Positions 29,493-38,183 of a stretch of DNA of 64,000 nucleotides are shown piece after piece. The stretch comes from Crossiella sp. S99.2 (lineage in GTDB: Bacteria > Actinomycetota > Actinomycetes > Mycobacteriales > Pseudonocardiaceae): assembly GCF_023094165.1 (NCBI RefSeq), contig NZ_JALMDK010000002.1, positions 447,541 through 511,540 on the forward strand, written 5' to 3'. The position numbers and the translations under genes are program-made. The notes under the pieces were generated by a model that was not told where the DNA came from, made no database searches, and saw only the letters and a list, made by a program, of their open reading frames with translations. Positions within the stretch are counted from its first letter, which is position 1. Each line of letters opens with the position of its first letter.

Positions 29493-29533
29493 ACGAGCCA
29501 GCCGTGACGGCCCTTGAGGAGGAGTCCGCGTGA
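29489..29533 (+). other. Possible 14-codon coupling ORF between cvnA and cvnB
   Basis: A GTG overlapping the cvnA TGA opens a 14-codon frame whose TGA overlaps the cvnB GTG (GTGA at both ends). It contains GAGGAGGAG, the ribosome site of cvnB. It could couple translation; it may be chance. Confidence 0.3.
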
Positions 29534-29952
29534 CCGAGTCAGTCCAACAGCCAGGCAGCTTCGGTTGGTTGATCACTGACTTCGTGCGCCGGGTGCCCGG
29601 TGTCGCCCACGCGGTCGTGGTCTCCGCCGACGGTCTGATGCTCGCCGGATCGGAGGGCCTGCCCAGAGACCGGGCGGAACAGCTCTCCGCGGTCTCCTCC
29701 GGCCTGATCAGCCTGACCGCGGGGGCCGCGAGGTGCTTCGAGGCCGGTGAGGTGGCCCAGACGGTGGTCGAGATGGAGCGGGGTTACCTGTTCCTGATGT
29801 CGATCAGCGACGGGTCCTGCCTCTCCGTGCTCGCCGCGCCGAACTGCGACATCGGCCTGGTGGCGTACGAGATGACCTTGCTCGTGGAGCGGGTCGGCCA
29901 GCAACTCACCCCCGAACTGCGCGCCCAGCTCCACGGCGTGGTGCGCAGATAA
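29530..29952 (+). CDS. cvnB: Roadblock/LC7 protein CvnB
   Basis: A 140-residue Roadblock/LC7 protein. [27 protein letters not shown] and the later [18 protein letters not shown] are the conserved beta-strand segments. In conservons this protein is thought to act as partner or GTPase-activating factor for CvnD. GTG at 29530 has GAGGAG six bases upstream. Confidence 0.93.
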   Translation: MTESVQQPGSFGWLITDFVRRVPGVAHAVVVSADGLMLAGSEGLPRDRAEQLSAVSSGLISLTAGAARCFEAGEVAQTVVEMERGYLFLMSISDGSCLSVLAAPNCDIGLVAYEMTLLVERVGQQLTPELRAQLHGVVRR

Positions 29953-29976
29953 TGAAGCGATGGGGGTGACACAGCG

Positions 29977-30582
29977 ATGACCACAGGTTCAGGCTTCACT
30001 GGCGACCGGTTCGACTACAAGGAGTGGGCGCTGGGCGGCTTCGGATACAACGAGCCGGACGACGACGGCGAGCTTCGGGGCGAGCACCCGGACACGCTGT
30101 CGCCGCGCGGCGGGCTGGACGGGATGGGTTCGGGCCTCTTCGGCGGCCCTGGCGCGGATCTGTTCGGCGGCGGGATGGTCGAGGACTCCCCCATCCCCCA
30201 GCAGGCCGCGCCGGGGGCCGCCTCGGCCGAGCCGGACCCCTTCACCGAGACCGGTTCGCTGGTGCGCCCCTACACCCGGACCGGCGGGCGTACCCGCCCC
30301 GACTACGACCTGGCCATCGAGGCGCTGGTGTCCACCAGTGACCACGGCCGGGATGCCGCGGTGCTGCCCGAACACCGCTCCATCTGCGGGCTCTGCCTGG
30401 ACGCCCGATCGGTCGCCGAGGTGGCCGCGCACCTCCGCCTGCCCCTTGGCGTCGTGCGGGTGCTCATCGGCGACATGGCGGGGCTCGGGCTTGTCACGAT
30501 TCACCAGGGCGGCTTGGTAATGGGGGACCGGCCGTCGCTTGCGTTCCTGGAAAGGGTGCTCAGTGGCCTCCGCAGGCTCTAA
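29977..30582 (+). CDS. cvnC: DUF742 protein CvnC
   Basis: A 201-residue protein; the C-terminal 120 residues are the DUF742 domain (VRPYTRTGGRTRP, EHRSICGLCLDARSVAEVAAHLRLPLGVVRVLIGDMA) with a winged-helix-like ending. The first 80 residues are acidic and glycine-rich. ATG at 29977 follows GGGGGTGAC. The stop (TAA, 30580-30582) marks the left end of a 659-bp repeat and overlaps the cvnD gene by 20 bp. Confidence 0.92.
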   Translation: MTTGSGFTGDRFDYKEWALGGFGYNEPDDDGELRGEHPDTLSPRGGLDGMGSGLFGGPGADLFGGGMVEDSPIPQQAAPGAASAEPDPFTETGSLVRPYTRTGGRTRPDYDLAIEALVSTSDHGRDAAVLPEHRSICGLCLDARSVAEVAAHLRLPLGVVRVLIGDMAGLGLVTIHQGGLVMGDRPSLAFLERVLSGLRRL

Positions 30583-31168
30583 TCCCCGCAATACGCCGGA
30601 CACTCGGCGGGCCACCACCTCGGCCAAGATCGTGGTGGCCGGCGGGTTCGGCGTCGGGAAGACGACATTCGTCGGCGCGGTGTCCGAGATCGTGCCGCTG
30701 ACCACCGAAGCGGTGATGACCGAGGCCAGTGTCGGGGTCGATGACCTCAGCGCCACGCCCAACAAGGTCACCACCACGGTGGCGATGGACTTCGGTCGTG
30801 TCTCACTGGACAGCGACCTCATCCTCTACTTGTTCGGCACTCCCGGTCAGCACCGGTTCTGGTTCATGTGGGACGACCTGGTCCGCGGCGCCATTGGCGC
30901 GGTGGTGCTGGTGGATACCCGCAGGCTGGCTGATGCTTTCGCCTCGATCGATTTCTTCGACGACCGGCAGTTGCCCTATGTCGTGGCGATCAACTGCTTC
31001 GACGGGACGTTGCATCACCGTGTCGAGGACGTGCGTGAGGCCCTCACTATCGAGGAGGGCGTGCCGATCATCACCTGTGACGCCCGGAGTCGGGAGTCCA
31101 CCAAGCAGGCGCTGATCCACCTGGTGGAGCACGCCATGCGGCAGTGGATGGCGGTTCGCGCGGGCTGA
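30563..31168 (+). CDS. cvnD: Ras-like GTPase CvnD (copy 1, in conservon)
   Basis: A 201-residue small GTPase of the conservon type. G1 is GGFGVGKTTF (about 27-36); G3 is LFGTPGQHRF, lacking the usual DxxG aspartate; AINCFDG takes the place of NKxD. GTG at 30563 overlaps cvnC. From base 30579 to 31237 the DNA is repeated at 31968-32626 with a single difference seen (T at 31090, C at 32479), which is synonymous. A hairpin terminator follows the gene. Confidence 0.92.
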   Translation: MASAGSNPRNTPDTRRATTSAKIVVAGGFGVGKTTFVGAVSEIVPLTTEAVMTEASVGVDDLSATPNKVTTTVAMDFGRVSLDSDLILYLFGTPGQHRFWFMWDDLVRGAIGAVVLVDTRRLADAFASIDFFDDRQLPYVVAINCFDGTLHHRVEDVREALTIEEGVPIITCDARSRESTKQALIHLVEHAMRQWMAVRAG

Positions 31169-31237
31169 TCAGGCCCGGACAGCACGAAGGCCCCGGCTGG
31201 CGCAGCCGGGGCACTTCGGGCTACCGCGTGACTAGCG
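30579..31237 (+). repeat. Direct repeat, copy 1 (cvnD region)
   Basis: A 659-bp direct repeat starting CTAATCCCC and ending GTGACTAGCG; the second copy is offset by 1389 bp. It spans nearly all of cvnD, its terminator and six bases beyond. The unique 730 bp between the copies is vapBC. Confidence 0.97.
31190..31212 (+). terminator. cvnD terminator (copy 1)
   Basis: GCCCCGGCT, five-base loop, AGCCGGGGC: a perfect 9-bp stem 22 bp after the cvnD stop. Confidence 0.8.
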
Positions 31238-31242
31238 ATTGG

Positions 31243-31635
31243 TCACAATGCCGCCATCACATCGGTGTGCACGAAGTCGTTTCCCTTGAACAGCAGCGGT
31301 TCCCGATGCTCTCGCGCCAGCGCATAGGAGAAGCAGTCGCCGAAGTTCAGTCCGGCCGGGTGTCCGCTGCCCTTGCCGTAGTCCCAGTAAGCCCGGCGGG
31401 CGATCAGCGCCTGGTCGGCGGTGACCGGCATGATCTCGATGCTCATCCTGGCCAGAAGGTCGTCAAGCAGGCGCGAGGTAACTGGGTCACGGGTGCGTTC
31501 AACCACAGCCGCCAGTTCGACGTAGGTCGCGGCCGAGATACGGCGCTCGGCGGCGCTCTGGATGGCCTTCGCGAACGAGGGGGCATCCGGCTCGCTGTTG
31601 AGGATGGCGACGATCGCGCTGGTGTCAATGATCAT
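31243..31635 (-). CDS. vapC: VapC-type PIN-domain ribonuclease toxin
   Basis: A 130-residue PIN-domain protein. MIIDTSAIVAIL gives the first acidic residue (D4), ATYVELAAV the glutamate and NFGDCFSYALA the later aspartates of the metal site. VapC toxins cut tRNA or rRNA. ATG at 31635 overlaps the antitoxin gene by 4 bp. It lies in the unique DNA between the two cvnD repeats. Confidence 0.93.
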   Translation of the reverse strand: MIIDTSAIVAILNSEPDAPSFAKAIQSAAERRISAATYVELAAVVERTRDPVTSRLLDDLLARMSIEIMPVTADQALIARRAYWDYGKGSGHPAGLNFGDCFSYALAREHREPLLFKGNDFVHTDVMAAL

Positions 31636-31892
31636 GCGGGGAGTCCGGTCTCGGAATCGTAGAGCGCGTCGGTGGACAGCGGGGGCCCCGCGAGTCTGGT
31701 GCTGATCCTCGCGGCGAGGGCGAGCAGATCATTGGCCATGGTGGCGTCCTCGGTCTGCTGGTGATGGTCCAGCAGGCGTTCCAGCCGCTCGCGCAGTGCG
31801 ACGATGATCGCGGCTGTCTTGTTTTCGCCGGTGAACGCGCCGATCTCGGTGGCCAGCCGTTCCGCCTCGGGGTTCTTGATGTTCAGGCTCAC
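31632..31892 (-). CDS. vapB: VapB-type antitoxin
   Basis: An 86-residue antitoxin starting VSLNIKNPEAERLATEIG, as in the Rv0623-like family; ENKTAAIIVALRERLERL is the ribbon-helix-helix part. GTG at 31892 has GGGAGG six bases upstream; an ATG ten codons earlier has none. ATGA overlap with vapC. A TAGAAT box lies on this strand at 31940-31935. Confidence 0.9.
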   Translation of the reverse strand: MSLNIKNPEAERLATEIGAFTGENKTAAIIVALRERLERLLDHHQQTEDATMANDLLALAARISTRLAGPPLSTDALYDSETGLPA

Positions 31893-31921
31893 CGCATTCC
31901 TCCCAGCGTCGATGTCTACCA

Positions 31922-32557
31922 TTGGCTTACTCAGATTCTACCCTATCTTCCTCGGCGTCGTTCTCGGCTAATCCCCGCAATACGCCGGACACTCGGCGGG
32001 CCACCACCTCGGCCAAGATCGTGGTGGCCGGCGGGTTCGGCGTCGGGAAGACGACATTCGTCGGCGCGGTGTCCGAGATCGTGCCGCTGACCACCGAAGC
32101 GGTGATGACCGAGGCCAGTGTCGGGGTCGATGACCTCAGCGCCACGCCCAACAAGGTCACCACCACGGTGGCGATGGACTTCGGTCGTGTCTCACTGGAC
32201 AGCGACCTCATCCTCTACTTGTTCGGCACTCCCGGTCAGCACCGGTTCTGGTTCATGTGGGACGACCTGGTCCGCGGCGCCATTGGCGCGGTGGTGCTGG
32301 TGGATACCCGCAGGCTGGCTGATGCTTTCGCCTCGATCGATTTCTTCGACGACCGGCAGTTGCCCTATGTCGTGGCGATCAACTGCTTCGACGGGACGTT
32401 GCATCACCGTGTCGAGGACGTGCGTGAGGCCCTCACTATCGAGGAGGGCGTGCCGATCATCACCTGTGACGCCCGGAGCCGGGAGTCCACCAAGCAGGCG
32501 CTGATCCACCTGGTGGAGCACGCCATGCGGCAGTGGATGGCGGTTCGCGCGGGCTGA
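31922..32557 (+). CDS. cvnD: Ras-like GTPase CvnD (duplicate copy)
   Basis: From residue 17 the product is identical to CvnD copy 1; the first 16 residues (TTG start, LAYSDSTLSSSASFSA) are different. No ribosome site precedes the TTG and the region is shared head-to-head with vapBC, so expression is uncertain. If made, it supplies a full G1-to-C-terminus GTPase with another N-terminus. It has no cvnABC genes before it. It could be a by-product of the event that brought in vapBC. Confidence 0.65.
   Translation: MAYSDSTLSSSASFSANPRNTPDTRRATTSAKIVVAGGFGVGKTTFVGAVSEIVPLTTEAVMTEASVGVDDLSATPNKVTTTVAMDFGRVSLDSDLILYLFGTPGQHRFWFMWDDLVRGAIGAVVLVDTRRLADAFASIDFFDDRQLPYVVAINCFDGTLHHRVEDVREALTIEEGVPIITCDARSRESTKQALIHLVEHAMRQWMAVRAG
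31935..31940 (-). promoter_or_regulatory. vapBC -10 box candidate
   Basis: TAGAAT on the minus strand, 43 bp before the vapB GTG, close to the border with the second cvnD repeat. No clear -35 is seen. Confidence 0.35.
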
Positions 32558-32626
32558 TCAGGCCCGGACAGCACGAAGGCCCCGGCTGGCGCAGCCGGGG
32601 CACTTCGGGCTACCGCGTGACTAGCG
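31968..32626 (+). repeat. Direct repeat, copy 2 (cvnD region)
   Basis: Second copy of the 659-bp repeat at 30579-31237. Its right end holds the stop codon (TAG, 32623-32621) of the neighbouring minus-strand secreted-protein gene, so the right flank looks ancestral. Confidence 0.97.
32579..32601 (+). terminator. cvnD terminator (copy 2)
   Basis: The same 9-bp stem (GCCCCGGCT/AGCCGGGGC) as after copy 1; it lies between convergent genes. Confidence 0.75.
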
Positions 32627-33358
32627 TGCGGCTCGTTCGGCGATCTTCGCCTTGGCCGCGGCGCGGATGCCCTCCGACTTGGACTTGCGGCCCTCCCCGT
32701 TGCCGCCGACCGTGAGGCCGAGCCCGGCGCCCACGTTGCCGTCGCAGCTGGCGTTGACCGTGACGCCGCCGTTGACCCCGGCGCCCGCGGCGCAGTTCAG
32801 GCCGATGCTGGCGTTGCCGACCACCACCGCGTTGACGCTGCCGGCGCCCGCGCCCAGGCTCAGGCCGGTGATGCCCGCGCTCGCGGTCGGGTTGACCGCC
32901 ACCTGCGGACCGGCGTCCCTTGGCTTGGCCTTGACCGTCGCCTGCCTGCCGGTGATCTTGGCCGTGGCCGCCTTGCGGATCCCGTCACCCAGGCTGACAT
33001 CGGCGTTGGCCCCGATGTCGGCGCTGACGTTCACATCGGCGTCCACCGCGCCGTCCAGGGCGTTGATGCCCAGTCCGACACCCGCGTCGGCGTCCACCGT
33101 GGCGGTGAGGCCAATGCCGTCACTGACGTCCAGGCCGACGCTGCCGTTGAGGCTGACGTTCACATCGCCGTTGACGCCCACGTTGATGCTGCCGACGCTC
33201 GCGCCCAGGCTCAGGCCGGTGATCGAGATCCCAACGTTGGGCCGGATGCCGGCCTGGGGCTTGTCCCCAGCGCTGGCGAGCCCGGCACAGGCGAGCAGGC
33301 CGAGTGATACCGCCGTGAAGCCCGCAGCCGAGCGCAGGGCCAGTCGGGAAATGGTCAT
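32621..33358 (-). CDS. Secreted low-complexity protein with two internal repeats
   Basis: A 245-residue exported protein with a signal peptide (about 1-30, ASAG end) and no recognised domain. The mature part is rich in Gly, Ala, Val, Asn and Asp, and contains two related modules. Each starts with ITGLSLGA, continues with alternating V/N residues and ends near G(L/V)GLG (residues about 46-100 and 162-220). Only two cysteines are seen in the mature part (CAAGAG, NASCDG). The pattern suggests a beta-rich surface or fibrous protein (inference). ATG at 33358 with GGAGGA upstream. Its stop lies in the cvnD repeat. Confidence 0.75.
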   Translation of the reverse strand: MTISRLALRSAAGFTAVSLGLLACAGLASAGDKPQAGIRPNVGISITGLSLGASVGSINVGVNGDVNVSLNGSVGLDVSDGIGLTATVDADAGVGLGINALDGAVDADVNVSADIGANADVSLGDGIRKAATAKITGRQATVKAKPRDAGPQVAVNPTASAGITGLSLGAGAGSVNAVVVGNASIGLNCAAGAGVNGGVTVNASCDGNVGAGLGLTVGGNGEGRKSKSEGIRAAAKAKIAERAAR

Positions 33359-33647
33359 GCCATTCCTCCTCCGCAGTCGTTCGTGAAACGGTCCGAAAGA
33401 CCGCCGGGTCGGAGGTGGCCGGTGCAGGTGGCAACCTCCGCTGCGAGAACGCTAGGCCGGAAAAGGCCACTACAACGGGTGGTCCGCGCGCCCCGTCGAG
33501 TGGATCGTCCACAGAGGACCGTTGTGCCTGCGCTGGGCACGTATTCGCAGGGGGGAACGATTCAGTTCAACGTCGTTCCGTATTCGATCTTGGATCGGCC
33601 ACCATGATCGGCGACCGCCGGAGGGGTGGGTGAGACGCGCAGCGAGA

Positions 33648-35903
33648 TCAGACGTCCTCGACCACGGCCACCGAGGTGATCCGGTGCACCGGAAAACGGC
33701 GCAGCGCGCCATGGGCCTGATCGAAGCCCTCGAGCATGCCGCCAGCCACGCTCACCGGGTTCACCACCCGCTGGCTGGCCACCCCGTGGTTGTCCACAAA
33801 ACCGAGCCAGACGCTGCGACCCGCCTCGGCGGCCGCACGCAGCAGGGCCAGGGTGGTCGCGCTGTCCGTCGGGGAGATTGTGGCACCCCGCGGTGTGGCG
33901 GCCGCGGCGTCCCCCGCTTTCATCTGCGCGATGACCGCCAGCAGCTGGTCCTCGCTCGGCCCGCCGGGCAGCATCGGACGGCGGTTGTGCCTGGTCCGGG
34001 CGGTGATCCGGCGGCCGGCCGGGCGCAGGTCGAGCACCTGTCCGTCCGGGCCCTCCGCGGCCGGGGCGAACCCGGCGGCGCGCAGCCCGTCCAGCACCTC
34101 GGCCAGGCTCATCGGGCTGATCAGCACCGTCGGCGCGATCCGGCGCAGGTCCAGCCGTTCGGCCGCCGCGCTGGCCAGCACCTCGGCCACCAGCACCGGG
34201 TCGTCGCAGCGCAGGAAGGACCCGGCCGCGCCGCCGCGCAGCCGTCCGTGCCGCCGGGCCACGTCGTCGATCAGGTAGGTCAGCGACTGCGGCACCGGGG
34301 TGCGCGAGCGACTGCGGAACAACTCGTGCAGGTCGGCCGCGGTGCGCCCGGCGTCCAGCGCGCGCCGCGCGGTGGCCTCGGTGACCCGGTACACCGTGGC
34401 CCCGCCCGCCGACTCCACATCGGCGACCAGCGCGATGTCCGCGGCCAGGTCGGCCTCCAGTGGGCCGGGCGCGACCACGGTCAGGTCGGCCTGCACCAGC
34501 ACGTGGTCCACCGGCGCGGGCAGCGCCTCGGCCATCGCCTTGGCGGCCGCGATGGGGCCCTCGGTCAGCAGCGTGCGGCCCGGTCCGGCCAGCGCGTCCA
34601 GTGCGATCACGCCCAGCGCGGTGCCCTCGGTGACGGTCCACTCGACCAGGTCGTCGCGCAGCCTGCCGCCGCGCCGGGGCGCCCGCCAGGCCAGCACCGC
34701 GGCCAGCTGCCGGACGTCCTTGACGGTGGCGCCCGGCGGCAGGTCGGCCAGCAGGTCCAGCACCCGCCGCCGTTCCCGCGGCGCGACCGGGCGGCGCAGC
34801 TCCTCACTGAGCACGCCCAGCGGCCGGTCCTTTTCGTCCCGGCGGCCGTAGAGACCAGGCAGCCTCGGCAGGTCCAGCCAGGCCTGGGCCAGCGTGGCCC
34901 AGCGCTGCTCGGGGGCGCCGACCAGCCAGGTGTCGGCCAGCGTGGTGGGCACCCACTCCGGCTCGTTGCCCTCGCTGTCGCCGACCAGTCCGGCGCCGAC
35001 CACCAGTTCGGCCAGCAGCCCGGCCCGGCGCTCCTCGACCTCGATCTCCTTGGCCAGCCTGCGCAGCTCGCGCACGCCCAGCCCGCCGGAGCGCAGCACC
35101 GGCGGCGGCTCCTCGCTCCAGAACCCGATCAGCGCCTCGACCTGACGGCCCAGCTCCATGGCCGCCCCGGCCGCGGTCGCGTCCACCGTGGACAGCGGGT
35201 ACGCGCCGGTGTCCAGCCGCGGTTCGGTCACCTCGACGGCGCGGAAGGCCCGGTCTCCGCGCAGTGCAAGCCCGACCTGCCTTGGCAGCTCCACGGTCTC
35301 GGCGTCCCGGCGCAGCAGCAGACCGCGGGCCAGCAGCTTCTGCACCGGGTTGCGCGCCCGCTCCAGCGGCACCACCACCCCGGCGTCCTTGGTCCGCCCG
35401 GTCGGCTGACCACTGGCCAGGGTCTCCAGCAGCTTGCGCTCGCCCTCGTCCAGCCGGTCCAGCAGCGCGGGCAGGTCCACCTCGTCCAGCCGCGGGTCCG
35501 GCCGCCCCAGCCCGGCCGGGAACAACGTCACCGCCTCGGTGGCCGCGGGCGGCACGCACAGCCCGGTGTCCGGCCCCCAGGCCAGCGCGCGGGAGCGCAA
35601 CAGCTCCACCGCGGCCTTGCAGGCCCGGACCGGCACACCCTTGCTGAGCAGCGCGGACACCTCGGTCAGCGGCCGCGGCCCGAGGTCGGCCCCGGCCAGC
35701 AGCAACGCCTCCAGCACGGTCAGCGTGAAGGAGTCCAGGTCCTCGCAGGCCCTGGCGATCGAGGCGCGGATACCGGCGCGGGTGGCCAGCACACTGGTGT
35801 CGCCGGGGGAGGGCGTGGCCAGGTCGGGGCGGGCGCGCAGCAGGGCCGCGAGCCTCGTCTCGTCCTGCGCGCGCAGCCACGCGGCGAGTGAAGGACCGGA
35901 CAT
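33648..35903 (-). CDS. Helicase-associated-domain protein (Rv0862c-like)
   Basis: A 751-residue protein carrying the helicase C-terminal-like/helicase-associated region (LVQADLTVVAPGPLEADLAADIALVADVESAGGATVYRVTE) near residues 445-490. It ends in a beta-rich segment (VWLGFVDNHGVASQRVVNP) that resembles a WYL-type domain. It has no P-loop. In mycobacteria the homologue is next to the XPB helicase, suggesting shared function; here the helicase is 15 kb away. ATG at 35903 follows GGAGGGG; the frame is open 38 codons further. Confidence 0.85.
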   Translation of the reverse strand: MSGPSLAAWLRAQDETRLAALLRARPDLATPSPGDTSVLATRAGIRASIARACEDLDSFTLTVLEALLLAGADLGPRPLTEVSALLSKGVPVRACKAAVELLRSRALAWGPDTGLCVPPAATEAVTLFPAGLGRPDPRLDEVDLPALLDRLDEGERKLLETLASGQPTGRTKDAGVVVPLERARNPVQKLLARGLLLRRDAETVELPRQVGLALRGDRAFRAVEVTEPRLDTGAYPLSTVDATAAGAAMELGRQVEALIGFWSEEPPPVLRSGGLGVRELRRLAKEIEVEERRAGLLAELVVGAGLVGDSEGNEPEWVPTTLADTWLVGAPEQRWATLAQAWLDLPRLPGLYGRRDEKDRPLGVLSEELRRPVAPRERRRVLDLLADLPPGATVKDVRQLAAVLAWRAPRRGGRLRDDLVEWTVTEGTALGVIALDALAGPGRTLLTEGPIAAAKAMAEALPAPVDHVLVQADLTVVAPGPLEADLAADIALVADVESAGGATVYRVTEATARRALDAGRTAADLHELFRSRSRTPVPQSLTYLIDDVARRHGRLRGGAAGSFLRCDDPVLVAEVLASAAAERLDLRRIAPTVLISPMSLAEVLDGLRAAGFAPAAEGPDGQVLDLRPAGRRITARTRHNRRPMLPGGPSEDQLLAVIAQMKAGDAAAATPRGATISPTDSATTLALLRAAAEAGRSVWLGFVDNHGVASQRVVNPVSVAGGMLEGFDQAHGALRRFPVHRITSVAVVEDV

Positions 35904-35976
35904 CCCCTCCACGGTATCTGCCCGCGCCGGATCGTCGGGCACACTATGGCGCGTACGACGACAGAGGAGGATTGAC

Positions 35977-36162
35977 GTGTCCAAGGCCGAGCGCCACGCG
36001 GATCGGATCGAGCCCACCTGGCCCGAGGGTCCCTCCGAGAAGGAGCACGCGGTCAGCGAGCTCGTCAGCCACCTCCAGGGCGCGCAGTCGCCGTTCGGCG
36101 AGGTGAGCTTCCCGTTCGAGTCGGTGCCCTACAGCCACCCGACCACGGTGATCAACAAGTGA
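35977..36162 (+). CDS. Small conserved protein (Rv0863-like position)
   Basis: A 61-residue hydrophilic protein beginning VSKAERHADRIEPTWPEG and ending HPTTVINK. GTG at 35977 has GAGGAGG seven bases upstream, a strong site, and it is divergent from the helicase-associated gene, the same place as a small gene in mycobacteria. No function is known. Confidence 0.8.
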   Translation: MSKAERHADRIEPTWPEGPSEKEHAVSELVSHLQGAQSPFGEVSFPFESVPYSHPTTVINK

Positions 36163-36176
36163 CAGTGGCGTAGTTC

Positions 36177-36214
36177 ACGCGGCTCGGAACAAATTCAACC
36201 TTTCCGAGCCGCGT
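36177..36214 (+). promoter_or_regulatory. Perfect 13-bp inverted repeat before malic enzyme gene
   Basis: ACGCGGCTCGGAA, 12-base AT-rich loop, TTCCGAGCCGCGT. It lies 15 bp after the small gene's stop and 63 bp before the malic enzyme start. It may be a terminator or an operator; no U-tract is next to it. Confidence 0.6.
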
Positions 36215-36276
36215 GCGTACTTTAAGTAACCCGGGACTACGCTCATCGGTTGAAAGCGTTGTCTTGGAGGCCACCA

Positions 36277-37671
36277 ATGCCGGTTCCTGGTCCTGGGTAC
36301 TCGATCACCGTCCGCCTTGAGGCGCCGCCGTCGGCGAGCGCGGCTGGCGACATGGCCAGCGCGGTCGGCCGGGTGGGTGGCGTGATCACCGCCTTCGACG
36401 TGGTCGAGTCGCACAACGACCGGGTCATCGTCGACATCACCTGCAACGCCATCGGCGCCAACCACGTCAACGACATCACCGACGCGCTGGCGCTGCTGCC
36501 GGGGGTGAAGGTCCGCAAGATCTCCGACCGGACCTTCCTGATCCACCTCGGCGGCAAGCTGGAGATCGCCTCCAAGATCCCGCTGCGCAACCGGGACGAC
36601 CTCTCCCGCGCCTACACCCCTGGCGTGGCCCGGGTCTGCCAGGCCATCGCGGCCAACCCCGAGGACGCCCGCCGCCTGACCATCAAGCGCAACACCGTCG
36701 CCGTGGTCACCGACGGCTCCGCGGTGCTGGGCCTGGGCAACCTCGGCCCGGAGGCCGCGCTGCCGGTGATGGAGGGCAAGGCGGTGCTGTTCAAGAAGTT
36801 CGCCGGGGTGGACGCCTGGCCGGTCTGCCTGGACACCCAGGACACCGAGGAGATCATCCGCGCGGTGGAGCTGATCGCCCCGGTCTACGGCGGCATCAAC
36901 CTGGAGGACATCGCCGCGCCGCGCTGCTTCGAGATCGAGGCCCGGCTGCGCGAGAAGCTGAACATCCCGGTCTTCCACGACGACCAGCACGGCACCGCGA
37001 TCGTGGTGCTCGCCGCGCTGCGCAACGCGCTGCGCGTGGTGGGCAAGGAAATCTCCGACACCAAGATCGCGGTCTGCGGGGTCGGCGCGGCCGGTTCGGC
37101 CATCATCCGGTTGCTGCTCAAGCAGAAGCCGGGCGACATCATCGCGGTGGACGTGGACGGCATCGTGCACCCCGGCCGCGAGGGCATGGACCCCAACCTG
37201 CGGTGGGTGGCCGACAACACCAACGCGGCCAAGGTCACCGGCAGCCTGCACGACGCGCTGGTCGGCGCGGATGTGTTCATCGGGGTGAGCGCGCCCAACC
37301 TGTTCGGCGCCGACCAGGTGGCCACGATGGCCAAGGACGCCATCGTGTTCGCGCTGGCCAACCCGGACCCCGAGATCGACCCCCTGGAAGCCCAGCAGCA
37401 CGCCGCCGTGGTCGCCACCGGCCGCAGCGACTACCCGAACCAGATCAACAACGTGCTGGCCTTCCCCGGCGTCTTCCGCGGCCTGCTCGACGCCAACGCC
37501 AAGACCATCACCGACGAGATGCTGGTGGCCGCGGCCGGTGCGATCGCCGATGTGGTCGCGCCGGAGCGGGTCAACGCCTCCTTCATCGTGCCCAGCGTGT
37601 TCGACACCACCGTCGCGCCCGCGGTGGCCGAGGCCGTGCGCAAGGCCGCCGGATCGGCCGTGGCGGGCTGA
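36277..37671 (+). CDS. NAD(P)-dependent malic enzyme with N-terminal ACT-like domain
   Basis: A 464-residue enzyme converting malate to pyruvate and CO2. The N-terminal 80 residues ([20 protein letters not shown]) form an ACT-like regulatory domain; the malic domain has [13 protein letters not shown] and [13 protein letters not shown], then [11 protein letters not shown]; the nucleotide-binding site is [13 protein letters not shown] at 36277 has TTGGAGG six bases before. Allosteric control by an amino acid or similar ligand is plausible (inference). It is not part of the mycobacterial locus that flanks it. Confidence 0.93.
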   Translation: MPVPGPGYSITVRLEAPPSASAAGDMASAVGRVGGVITAFDVVESHNDRVIVDITCNAIGANHVNDITDALALLPGVKVRKISDRTFLIHLGGKLEIASKIPLRNRDDLSRAYTPGVARVCQAIAANPEDARRLTIKRNTVAVVTDGSAVLGLGNLGPEAALPVMEGKAVLFKKFAGVDAWPVCLDTQDTEEIIRAVELIAPVYGGINLEDIAAPRCFEIEARLREKLNIPVFHDDQHGTAIVVLAALRNALRVVGKEISDTKIAVCGVGAAGSAIIRLLLKQKPGDIIAVDVDGIVHPGREGMDPNLRWVADNTNAAKVTGSLHDALVGADVFIGVSAPNLFGADQVATMAKDAIVFALANPDPEIDPLEAQQHAAVVATGRSDYPNQINNVLAFPGVFRGLLDANAKTITDEMLVAAAGAIADVVAPERVNASFIVPSVFDTTVAPAVAEAVRKAAGSAVAG

Positions 37672-37697
37672 ACCGGTCAACGGCCTAGCATTCGCTT

Positions 37698-38183
37698 GTG
37701 AGCGAACGCGGTGAGCTGACCCACGTCGACGAAGCCGGGGCGGCCCGGATGGTGGACGTCTCCGGCAAGGAGATCACCAGCAGGGCCGCGGTGGCCTCCG
37801 GCGTGCTGCGCACCACCGCCGAGGTGGTCGAGCTGCTGCGCCGGGACGGGCTGCCCAAGGGCGACGCGCTGGCGACCGCGCGGATCGCCGGGATCATGGG
37901 CGCCAAGCGCACCCCGGACCTGGTGCCGCTGTGCCACCCGATCGCGCTCTCCGGCGTCAAGCTCGACCTGGCGCTGGGCGAATCCGAGGTGGTGATCACC
38001 GCGACGGTGCGCACCACCGATCGCACCGGGGTGGAGATGGAGGCGCTCACCGCGGTGGCCGTCGCCGGGCTCACCCTGCACGACATGGTCAAGGCGGTGG
38101 ACCCGGCCGCGGTGCTCGACGCCGTCCGGGTTGACCGCAAGGAGGGTGGGAAGACGGGACTATGGACGAGACCGCAGCCGTGA
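37698..38183 (+). CDS. moaC: Cyclic pyranopterin monophosphate synthase MoaC
   Basis: A 161-residue protein that makes cyclic pyranopterin monophosphate, step two of molybdenum cofactor synthesis, from the MoaA product. THVDEAGAARMVDVSGKE, IAGIMGAKRTPDLVPLCHP and GVEMEALTAV are the conserved active-site segments. GTG at 37698. It overlaps the next gene by 22 bp. Confidence 0.96.
   Translation: MSERGELTHVDEAGAARMVDVSGKEITSRAAVASGVLRTTAEVVELLRRDGLPKGDALATARIAGIMGAKRTPDLVPLCHPIALSGVKLDLALGESEVVITATVRTTDRTGVEMEALTAVAVAGLTLHDMVKAVDPAAVLDAVRVDRKEGGKTGLWTRPQP

Noticed and set aside
30579..32626. cvnD repeats as an insertion sequence or transposon
   Set aside because: No transposase, no terminal inverted repeats and no short target duplication; homologous integration explains it better.
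33383..33607. 74-codon plus-strand frame between the secreted protein and helicase-associated genes
   Set aside because: No ribosome site, biased Arg/Pro composition and no homology seen; likely promoter DNA.
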